24,992 nucleotides of DNA. Origin: VRUE01 sp035260485. GTDB taxonomy: Bacteria; Actinomycetota; Thermoleophilia; Solirubrobacterales; 70-9. The translations under genes were made by a program, and so were the position numbers. The DNA lies in assembly GCA_035260485.1 (NCBI GenBank), contig DATFVC010000072.1:1-24992 (forward strand), read 5' to 3'. The notes under the pieces were generated by a model that saw only the letters and a program-made list of their open reading frames with translations, searched no databases and had not been told where the DNA came from. Shown here in pieces: positions 1 through 5,222 of the stretch (the stretch's first letter is position 1; the number at the start of each line of letters is the position of its first letter).

Positions 1-1101
1 GCCGAGCTGGAGGAGAGCGGCGGCGAGGTCTCGGCCTCGACCCGCCACTGGCTTGCCAACGAGGCCTTCACCCACATCGCCCGCTACGACGCCGCGATCA
101 GCCGCTGGTTCTCGGCCTCCTACGAGGACTTCCCCGAACACCTGACGGTCTCCTACGAGAAGGAGCTCGACCTCGCCTACGGCGAGAACCCCCATCAGCG
201 GGCGGCGCTCTACTCGGAAGTCGGCGTGCGCAGCCACATCCTCTCGGGCGTGGCGAAGCTGCACGGCAAGGCGCTCTCCTTCAACAACGTGCTCGACCTC
301 GACTCGGCGCGGCGGCTGAACGAAGACTTCGAGCTTCCGGCCTGCACGATCGTCAAGCACAACAATCCCTGCGGGGTCGCAATCGGCGAGGACGCACTCG
401 ACGCCTACCGCAAGGCGCTGGCCTGCGACCCGGTCTCCGCCTACGGCAGCGTGATCGCGATCAACCGGCCGATCGGGATCGAGCTGGCCGAGGCGCTGCA
501 CGAGAACTTCGTCGAGGTGCTGCTGGCGCCCGGCTACGAGGACGGCGCGCTGGAGGTGCTGCAGCAGAAGGAGGCGATCCGCATCCTCGACGACGAAGAG
601 CGGCGCCAGGTCGACCCTGCCGAACGCGACGTGAAACGGGTCCGCGGCGGCCTGCTGGTACAGGACCGCGACGGCGACCCCGAGCCGCGCCAGATCATGG
701 AGACGGTGACCAAGGCCGAGCCGAGCGAGGAGCAGTGGGATGACCTGCTCTTCGCCTGGACGATCGTGCGCCACGTCCGTTCAAACGCGATCGTGATCGC
801 CAAGGGCGGCGCCACGCTGGGGATCGGCGCCGGCCAGATGAGCCGCGTCGACTCGGTCCGCCTCGCGGTCGAGAAGTGCCGCGACGCCCGGGGCGACGAC
901 GCCGGCGCCCTGCTGGCCGGCTCAGCCGTAGCCTCCGACGCCTTCTTCCCCTTCGCCGACGGGCCGCAGGCGGCGATCGACGCCGGCGCCAACGCGGTGA
1001 TCCAGCCCGGCGGCTCCAAACGCGACGCCGACGTAATAGAGGCCTGCGACTTGGCAAACATCCCGATGGTCTTCACCAAGCACCGGCATTTCCGCCACTG
1101 A
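1..1101 (+). CDS. purH: Bifunctional AICAR formyltransferase / IMP cyclohydrolase, 3' part
   Basis: PurH catalyses the last two steps of IMP synthesis: formyl transfer to AICAR, then ring closure. The reading frame is open from the first base, so the start and most of the N-terminal IMP cyclohydrolase domain lie outside the window. Visible features are the domain junction followed by YGENPHQRAALY, the start signature of the transformylase domain; KHNNPCG at about 355-375, holding the catalytic Lys-His pair; and the family-typical C-terminus ending in RHFRH. The stop is TGA at 1099-1101. The domain runs without frameshift to its normal end. No cotranscribed gene follows; the next 500 bases hold only remnants. 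Identity is close to certain; only the 5' end is missing. Confidence 0.96.
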   Translation, partial: AELEESGGEVSASTRHWLANEAFTHIARYDAAISRWFSASYEDFPEHLTVSYEKELDLAYGENPHQRAALYSEVGVRSHILSGVAKLHGKALSFNNVLDLDSARRLNEDFELPACTIVKHNNPCGVAIGEDALDAYRKALACDPVSAYGSVIAINRPIGIELAEALHENFVEVLLAPGYEDGALEVLQQKEAIRILDDEERRQVDPAERDVKRVRGGLLVQDRDGDPEPRQIMETVTKAEPSEEQWDDLLFAWTIVRHVRSNAIVIAKGGATLGIGAGQMSRVDSVRLAVEKCRDARGDDAGALLAGSAVASDAFFPFADGPQAAIDAGANAVIQPGGSKRDADVIEACDLANIPMVFTKHRHFRH

Positions 1102-1127
1102 TCCCGGAGTCCGCATAAGCTGAGCGC

Positions 1128-1265
1128 TCAATGTTTCGTCATGCGTTGCAGATTTTCGGCGTAGTCGCCCTTTTGCCGCCCCAGGTACGCGGCCAGATGG
1201 GCATCCTCTACGTCGGAGATAAGGAGGCCGTGGTCACCCTCGCCGCCCTCCCCGCCGACGGTCAG
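1128..1265 (-). pseudogene. 3' remnant of an unidentified gene
   Basis: On the minus strand a 45-codon stretch reads with protein-like composition. It contains DHGLLISDVEDAHLAAYLG and then RQKGDYAENLQRMTKH before TGA at 1128-1130. An in-frame TAA (1266-1268) lies directly upstream, and the stretch has no ATG, GTG or TTG start; only a CTG at 1265 is available. It therefore looks like the surviving C-terminal end of a lost gene rather than a working small gene. I do not recognise the family. It may also be chance, since the region is GC-rich; the mixed, non-repetitive amino-acid content argues mildly against that. Confidence 0.35.
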
Positions 1266-1458
1266 TTACCACCGGAGAGTCGATTGCCACTGCTGTCGCG
1301 CAGTGGCTGGCCCAACAAGCTCTGAGATACGCCGCCGCCCAGGCAGCTGCTGACACAAATCCTGCACTGAATTGTTTGATTTAGCGCACCACACGTGACA
1401 GTTGTCTAAGTAGCGTCCTGGAAGTCGCGGCCGCGGCAACGCCCTGGCCGCCGGACGC

Positions 1459-1540
1459 GGGCCCTACCTTCACGCAATGGGGTTGGCGGGTTCGACTCCC
1501 GCCCGGGGCGCTAGTATGAGTACACGTGAAGGTGGGGCCG
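1459..1540 (+). other. tRNA 3'-end-like fragment inside an inverted repeat
   Basis: Bases 1486-1502 read as a T-arm: stem GCGGG, loop TTCGACT, stem CCCGC. They are followed by CCGGGGC, which would be the 3' acceptor strand. No matching 5' acceptor, D-arm or anticodon arm is found upstream, so this is not a complete tRNA. The fragment is enclosed by an imperfect inverted repeat, 1459-1474 against 1525-1540, with 14 of 16 positions complementary. The whole could be a tRNA-derived attachment-site remnant or part of an unrecognised structured RNA ending at the hairpin that follows. The T-arm geometry is seen directly; its origin is inferred. Confidence 0.4.
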
Positions 1541-1565
1541 TATGTTCGACGGCAACCCCGTTTTC

Positions 1566-1595
1566 GCAAGAGGCCCGTTCCGGCGGGCCTCTTGC
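1566..1595. terminator. Strong 12-bp hairpin, probable bidirectional terminator
   Basis: GCAAGAGGCCCG at 1566-1577 pairs perfectly with CGGGCCTCTTGC at 1584-1595 around a six-base loop. It lies 16 bases beyond the stop of the minus-strand LOG-type gene and downstream of the tRNA-like hairpin on the plus strand. There is no clear run of T on either side, which is common for terminators in high-GC actinobacteria. Confidence 0.7.
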
Positions 1596-1611
1596 ATTCA
1601 GGCGTTGCTTT

Positions 1612-2289
1612 TCAGGCCAACTGCTTCTGTGCTGCGCTGGCCCTTCGGACGTGGTCGCAGATTTCCTCGGGCGTCTCGGCGGTGACGAGCAGCTCTTTGT
1701 CACCCGGGGAGATCAGTCCTTCGTCCTCCAGCCGATTGTCGATCCAGCCCAGCAGCGGCTGCCAGAACTCGCGGTCGACGAGGATCGTGGGGAAGTGCTG
1801 GACCCGGTGCGTCTGGATCAGGGTCAAGCTCTCGAGCATCTCGTCGAGCGTGCCAAAGCCCCCGGGGAAGATGACGAAGGCGCGGGCGTAGCGGACGAAC
1901 ATCAGCTTGCGGGCGAAGAAGTAGTGGAACTCGAGGCTGCGGTTGACGTAGGGGTTGACGTGCTGCTCCATCGGCAACTGGATGTTGAGACCCACGGATA
2001 AGCCCCCGGCCTCGGCGGCCCCGCGGTTGGCGGCCTCCATAAGGCCGGGCCCGCCGCCGGTTATGACGGTGAAGCCATCGCGCGCCAGGCAGGCGGCGGT
2101 CTCGCGGCAGAGCTCATACCAGCGATGACCCTCGGCAATCCGAGCCGAGCCGAAGACCGAGATGCCGTTTTCGACGTCGCGCAGCGCGTCAAAGCCACGC
2201 TCGACCTCGGCGTGGATCCGCTCGAGCCGGACGTCGTCTTCCGCCTCGACGTCGCTTGGGACGCGGAGCAGTTGCTCGTCGTGCTTCAC
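1612..2289 (-). CDS. LOG-family (TIGR00730) Rossmann-fold protein
   Basis: This 225-residue protein carries both signatures of the LOG/'lysine decarboxylase-like' family: GGGPGLMEAANRG at about residues 78-90 and FPGGFGTLDE at about 141-150. The second is the nucleotide-phosphate binding loop with the catalytic Glu. Characterised members are phosphoribohydrolases that release free bases from nucleoside monophosphates, notably cytokinin ribotides; the substrate here is unknown. I chose the GTG at 2289 because it has GGAG seven bases upstream. A longer frame exists from 2370, but its extra residues only translate the antisense of the tRNA-Lys fragment at 2315-2358. The gene reads in the same direction as the element's toxin gene upstream, so the insertion has replaced its original upstream region. 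Confidence 0.9.
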   Translation of the reverse strand: MKHDEQLLRVPSDVEAEDDVRLERIHAEVERGFDALRDVENGISVFGSARIAEGHRWYELCRETAACLARDGFTVITGGGPGLMEAANRGAAEAGGLSVGLNIQLPMEQHVNPYVNRSLEFHYFFARKLMFVRYARAFVIFPGGFGTLDEMLESLTLIQTHRVQHFPTILVDREFWQPLLGWIDNRLEDEGLISPGDKELLVTAETPEEICDHVRRASAAQKQLA

Positions 2290-2314
2290 CCCGGTGCTCC
2301 GGTCTGGACCGGCC

Positions 2315-2358
2315 AATGCCCCCGGCGGGATTCGAACCCGCGCCGCGCGGCTTAAAAG
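2315..2358. repeat. 44-bp direct repeat, left copy (att-like, tRNA-Lys 3' part)
   Basis: These 44 bases are identical, in the same orientation, to 5072-5115. They correspond on the minus strand to the anticodon loop through the 3' end of tRNA-Lys(TTT). Beyond 2358 the match decays: the anticodon stem continues imperfectly and the D-arm and 5' acceptor are absent. This copy is therefore a tRNA fragment and not a gene. It is the expected left junction of an element inserted at the 3' end of the tRNA. Confidence 0.9.
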
Positions 2359-2421
2359 CCGCGCTACCACCGTTTGTTAGGGGAGTCGTGCCTGACTTGG
2401 CGCGGCGAAGGGCAGTTTAGG

Positions 2422-2973
2422 TCAGCCTGGGTCGGCAACATCGGTACCCAAAGTGGTGCCCATATAGCCAGCACTGCGAAGCTCGGTCAGCGTTACCATC
2501 AGCGTCCTCGGCGCAGTGCTGAGGCTGCGAAAGCCGAAACGTTCGTAGAAGCCCGCTGCGCTTTTATCGAGCGCATGCACGACGACCGCTCTTACGGCAA
2601 CCTCCCGTGCGGCTCGACATATCCGTTCGAAGGCATCGTTGAGGAGAGACGCGCCAAGCCCCTGCCTCTGACTGCGCTTGTCGACGGCGAGGCGGGCAAG
2701 GACCGCCACCGGGATCGGAAAGTGCCGCGAGAGCCCCTTGCGCACCGCCTCGGTTGCCTCGACATGCTCGAGCTGGCCGGCCACGAGCATGTAGTAGCCA
2801 CGCACGGCGCCGTGCTCATCGGCGGCCACGAAGGTGCGAGTGGCATCCCGGCGCTCGCTCTGGCCGGCGTAGCGGTGGAGCCAACGATCGAGTGACTCCT
2901 CCCCACAGGCAAAATCAGCCACCTCGTGACTTGCCAGGTCGTAGCGCTCGATGAGCCCGGCCGACTTGTTCAC
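2422..2973 (-). CDS. GNAT acetyltransferase toxin, TacT-like
   Basis: This 183-residue protein matches the TacT/AtaT class of GNAT toxins, which block translation by acetylating the amino acid on charged tRNAs. The class signature is visible: FACGEESLDRWL near residues 21-32, TRTFVAADE near 45-53, and PIPVAVLARLAVDKR near 87-100. The acetyl-CoA loop RQGLG is at 103-107 and FYERFGF at 142-148 contains the likely catalytic Tyr143. The start is GTG at 2973, overlapping the antitoxin stop by four bases (GTGA), as expected for a coupled pair. The last 15 residues include MGTTLGTD, which reads through a pair of element-end repeats, so this tail may reflect DNA-site constraint and not protein function. 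The native tRNA target cannot be told from sequence. Confidence 0.88.
   Translation of the reverse strand: MNKSAGLIERYDLASHEVADFACGEESLDRWLHRYAGQSERRDATRTFVAADEHGAVRGYYMLVAGQLEHVEATEAVRKGLSRHFPIPVAVLARLAVDKRSQRQGLGASLLNDAFERICRAAREVAVRAVVVHALDKSAAGFYERFGFRSLSTAPRTLMVTLTELRSAGYMGTTLGTDVADPG
2443..2462 (-). repeat. Paired GGGTACC-type repeats, left end of element
   Basis: On the minus strand TGGGCACC is followed after three bases by TTGGGTACC. The same arrangement occurs near the other end of the element at 4981-5001, in the same orientation. The site lies 84 bp inside the left 44-bp repeat. Short direct repeats flanking an attachment core are typical of arm-type sites bound by tyrosine integrases; that role is inferred. 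Confidence 0.5.
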
Positions 2974-3239
2974 GCGCGATGGCGCAGATCTTCGAGCCGA
3001 GCCACCGTGCCCTCGTCGGGCTGCTCGAGCGCCTCGAGAAAGCGGATCGCCTCCACCTCGCTGAGCGCGATCGTCCGCTGGTCGGCAAGCACCTCCTGTG
3101 CTCGCGCCTGGGCGGCACGGCGGAAGAAGTCGCTCAGGCTCTCGCCCAGCGCCGAGGCGGCAGCAGCGTCGAGCTCGCGCTCCTCATCGCTCAGCCGTAC
3201 TTCGATCCGTCGGGTCTTCGGGGTAGTGGTCGGCTCCAT
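2970..3239 (-). CDS. DUF1778 ribbon-helix-helix antitoxin, TacA-like
   Basis: The 89-residue product has the ordinary size and layout of DUF1778 antitoxins. A short basic N-terminal strand, RRIEVRLSDEERELD (about 10-24), forms the DNA-binding ribbon-helix-helix. A helix with SLSDFFRRAA follows. The acidic C-terminal half, LSEVEAIRFLEALEQPDEG, is the part that wraps the GNAT toxin in known complexes. ATG at 3239 is the only good start. The gene ends in the GTGA overlap with the toxin gene, so the two are translated together. In this family the antitoxin, alone or with the toxin, represses its own promoter; the likely promoter lies immediately upstream. Confidence 0.88.
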   Translation of the reverse strand: MEPTTTPKTRRIEVRLSDEERELDAAAASALGESLSDFFRRAAQARAQEVLADQRTIALSEVEAIRFLEALEQPDEGTVARLEDLRHRA

Positions 3240-3603
3240 GACCCGGACATTGTACGGGAAATCGGCGATGGTTGCTCAACGCAGGCGGGAACTGGAATCG
3301 GCGTCCTCGACGCAAGCAAGAGCTGCACCGGCGCGGCGGCAAGATCTTCCCCGGCATCTTCGCCGAGGCCGCATTGGAAGCGCTGCTTGGTCTGGGCGAA
3401 TCGGACGCCCAATTCGGAGCTGCTCGCCGCGGTCTGCCGCCACGCCCTGAGCTGCGCGAGGGCACGATTTCGAGCGCGAGATGGCGGTGCGTTCGAGGAG
3501 CTCGGGAATGACGGCAGCTACACGTCGCCTGGGCTTCAGGGCATTGTGGCCGCCCGGATTCCGTGCTTGCCGCAGCCGCCGTGACCGCGCTCGCCAGTGC
3601 TTA
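3240..3603. other. Stretch without a recognisable gene inside the element
   Basis: About 360 bases between the antitoxin promoter and the end of the membrane-protein gene. Open frames run across it on both strands, but none has a recognisable domain or a ribosome binding site, and the composition is that of overlapping GC-rich shadows. It could be the decayed remains of a gene, for instance a lost recombinase, but I see nothing that shows this. Confidence 0.4.
3242..3279 (-). promoter_or_regulatory. Probable leaderless promoter of the toxin-antitoxin pair
   Basis: Reading the minus strand, a TACAAT -10 box (3249-3254) ends nine bases before the antitoxin ATG. A TTGAGC -35 box (3274-3279) sits 19 bases further upstream. 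A start six or seven bases after the -10 box would fall near 3242, leaving almost no 5' leader, and no Shine-Dalgarno sequence is visible. The 19-base spacing is on the long side. Confidence 0.5.
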
Positions 3604-4989
3604 CTACGGTCTCTCTAGCCCTGCGCCTGGGGGCCTCTCAGCAGAAGTACCTCCAAAAGCCGGTGAATGTGAACGCACGTATGACATGGCGAAGGGCCGT
3701 TCCCACCAGTGCGTCGTCACCTTGACGAGGCGTCTCTGAGTCGCTCGGGCGGCCACCATGTCGCCAAGTTCTTCCTCACAAGCAGCAAGGAAGAAGAAGA
3801 TCGGAAACTGGTCGTGCACCTCGGAGGATCGCTCGGTGGCGGCACTCAGATAAGGGTAGGCATCTGTAAATCTCTTTTCCCCAAAGTGGATGATGCCGAC
3901 ATTGAAGTTTGCCACTGGATTGTCTGGCTCCACGCTTAGCGCGCGAAGTGAAGCGCGAAGCCGAGCAGCGGTTCCAAACTTCGGATCAGCAACCTCGCAC
4001 TCGAGGTACATGCTCGCCGCGGTGTTCCAGAGGCTGATGTGATCGACTTCCTCGTCTCCGACCCGCTCAAGTGCCTCGGCGGCAAGGGCAGGCTTGCCGC
4101 CCTCGTGGGCCGCTACGCCGGCCTTGGCATTCTCGAGGGCGGCTCTCAACGCCAAAGGTAGGACACCCGCTTTTCCTTCGGCTTTCGTCAACAATTGTTT
4201 ACTGATGCTTGGAAAGCTTCCCCAGCTGGCGATCATTAGAAGTGAGGCTTCGATTCCATCCGCGTGGTTAGTTGGAAAGTCGCTGGCGGTCAAGGTGCTG
4301 ACCGGAAGTTTGTAATCCCCACCGATTCCCATCTGTACGGGCGCCGCAAAGCCATGGCGAACGCTGCTCGTGCACGGTGGTCCTTTAAAGGAATAGGTCT
4401 CTGGCCAGGCCACGGTCAGGGTCGCCTCCCAGCGTGAACTTCCCCCGACGACAAGCGCACTGCCACCGATTACGGCGTAGCTGCGGGTGTGCCGGAGAAT
4501 CCTGCGTGCTGCCCTTGGGTTGACTGCGGCGTTCACGGTCCTGATCTCAAGCACCTCTCCCAGCAGGTCATCACCGGCGAGTCGCCTCTGTAGCTGGGCT
4601 AGGTGGGCAGCCATTGCACCCGGATGGGTCCCAGCCTCGTCTCCAAAGCGAGCGAGCACAATCGACGACCTGAAACCGGGCCGCTTTAACCAGAGCCATC
4701 GACCCAAGGGCGTAGCTGTAATTGCGACGGTGGCGGCGGCAAGATAGATGACTCTCCAATCCGCATTCGCCGCGATCGCAGCCGAGAGCGCGCCGGCCGA
4801 GACAACCACCAAACCCGCCCATGCCGCCGGGAGCAGTCGAAAGGCCTGCTCGCCAGTCCAAGCCAGAGCTCGTAGAAGAAAGTTGGTCAAGTAGCCGATG
4901 AAACCAGACGGCTCCGCTCCATTCTGGCGCCGCCGAGAGGAAGCGCTCTGCTGATGGCCCTCTCCCCAAACACTCCGCTTGGTACCCAA
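3604..4989 (-). CDS. Unknown membrane protein with helical-repeat (TPR-like) C-terminus
   Basis: I do not recognise this protein of up to 461 residues. Two hydrophobic segments at about residues 50-72 and 78-98 would anchor it in the membrane. Next comes an alpha/beta-looking region (about 105-185) beginning SIVLARFGDE and ending SYAVIGGSALVVGG; its layout recalls the small sensor domain that precedes TPR repeats in some bacterial signalling proteins. Residues from about 270 onward are helical and Ala/Glu-rich, with TPR-like units such as NPVANFNVGIIHFGEKRF. The start is uncertain: TTG at 4989 gives the full frame but overlaps an element-end repeat and has no clear ribosome binding site, and a TTG about 33 codons in is an alternative. 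Codon use is less GC-biased than in core neighbours, which fits imported DNA. It is the second cargo of the tRNA-Lys element. Confidence 0.7.
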   Translation of the reverse strand: MGTKRSVWGEGHQQSASSRRRQNGAEPSGFIGYLTNFLLRALAWTGEQAFRLLPAAWAGLVVVSAGALSAAIAANADWRVIYLAAATVAITATPLGRWLWLKRPGFRSSIVLARFGDEAGTHPGAMAAHLAQLQRRLAGDDLLGEVLEIRTVNAAVNPRAARRILRHTRSYAVIGGSALVVGGSSRWEATLTVAWPETYSFKGPPCTSSVRHGFAAPVQMGIGGDYKLPVSTLTASDFPTNHADGIEASLLMIASWGSFPSISKQLLTKAEGKAGVLPLALRAALENAKAGVAAHEGGKPALAAEALERVGDEEVDHISLWNTAASMYLECEVADPKFGTAARLRASLRALSVEPDNPVANFNVGIIHFGEKRFTDAYPYLSAATERSSEVHDQFPIFFFLAACEEELGDMVAARATQRRLVKVTTHWWERPFAMSYVRSHSPAFGGTSAERPPGAGLERP

Positions 4990-5001
4990 ATGCGGTACCC
5001 A
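4981..5001 (-). repeat. Paired GGGTACC-type repeats, right end of element
   Basis: On the minus strand TGGGTACC is followed after four bases by TTGGGTACC, closely matching the pair at 2443-2462 in sequence, spacing and orientation. It lies about 70 bp inside the right 44-bp repeat and overlaps the start of the membrane-protein frame. Arm-type integrase sites are the likeliest explanation. Confidence 0.5.
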
Positions 5002-5071
5002 AAAAGCAAAGCTGCCGATTCGATCGCAGTCGTTGGCTGCCGTATCGGGCGCTAGAATGCGCTTGTCACTG

Positions 5072-5115
5072 AATGCCCCCGGCGGGATTCGAACCCGCGC
5101 CGCGCGGCTTAAAAG
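5072..5115. repeat. 44-bp direct repeat, right copy (within tRNA-Lys)
   Basis: Identical to 2315-2358. All but the first two bases lie inside the intact tRNA-Lys gene, from the anticodon loop to the discriminator base. It is the junction at which the tRNA stays functional. Confidence 0.9.
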
Positions 5116-5147
5116 GCCGCCGCTCTAACCAACTGAGCTACAGGGGC
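5074..5147 (-). tRNA. tRNA-Lys (anticodon TTT)
   Basis: A full cloverleaf folds on the minus strand: acceptor GCCCCTG with CGGGGGC, D-stem GCTC/GAGC, anticodon stem GCGGC/GCCGC with loop CTTTTAA, T-arm GCGGG-TTCGAAT-CCCGC and discriminator A. The anticodon TTT reads lysine codons. CCA is not encoded. The 3' part of the gene is duplicated at 2315-2358, marking it as the integration site of the adjacent element. Confidence 0.96.
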
Positions 5148-5165
5148 GTGCGGCCCATGGTAGAG

Positions 5166-5214
5166 GCCGATGGACCTCAAACGTCTACATGTCAGACGTT
5201 TGAGGTCCATCGGC
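5166..5214. terminator. 21-bp perfect inverted repeat downstream of thiSG
   Basis: The arms 5166-5186 and 5194-5214 are perfectly complementary over 21 bp around a seven-base loop (ACATGTC). The repeat lies eight bases beyond the thiSG stop and 18 bases upstream of tRNA-Lys, so it is placed to end the thiamine transcript and shield the tRNA. There is no T run. The arms are longer than usual for a simple terminator. Confidence 0.65.
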
Positions 5215-5222
5215 GGTTCAGA

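Larger units (their letters stand above)
2315..5115. mobile_element. Small integrated element in tRNA-Lys(TTT), recombinase absent
   Basis: The 44-bp perfect direct repeats at 2315-2358 and 5072-5115 lie 2757 bp apart. The right copy is inside an intact tRNA-Lys and the left one is only the 3' fragment. This is the known architecture left by site-specific integrases that use tRNA 3' ends. Between the repeats are three genes, all on the minus strand: an antitoxin, a toxin and a membrane protein. Paired GGGTACC-type repeats stand just inside each end. No integrase, excisionase or replication gene is visible, so the element would need a recombinase from elsewhere, or it is a deletion remnant of a larger island. 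Confidence 0.8.

Noticed and set aside
1484..1545. A tmRNA, circularly permuted tmRNA or selenocysteine tRNA ending in the T-arm
   Set aside because: No partner 5' end, tag reading frame or anticodon arm can be found, and the TTCGACGG further on looks coincidental.
2290..2370. N-terminal extension of the LOG-family protein beginning at 2370
   Set aside because: The added residues only translate the antisense of the tRNA-Lys fragment and its flank; GTG 2289 has a good Shine-Dalgarno sequence and starts the conserved region.
2317..2375. A second tRNA-Lys gene
   Set aside because: Only the part from the anticodon arm to the 3' end is present; the anticodon loop is one base short and there is no D-arm or 5' acceptor strand.
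2979..3584. Plus-strand frame of 201 codons over the antitoxin
   Set aside because: It is antisense to the antitoxin for nearly half its length and has no domain, ribosome binding site or continuation; treated as a shadow.
4571..5002. Minus-strand frame starting MGTAFGYQ, possibly an alternative start of the membrane protein
   Set aside because: It is in a different frame from the 461-residue protein and quickly becomes low-quality sequence; the MGT residues come from the GGGTACC repeats.
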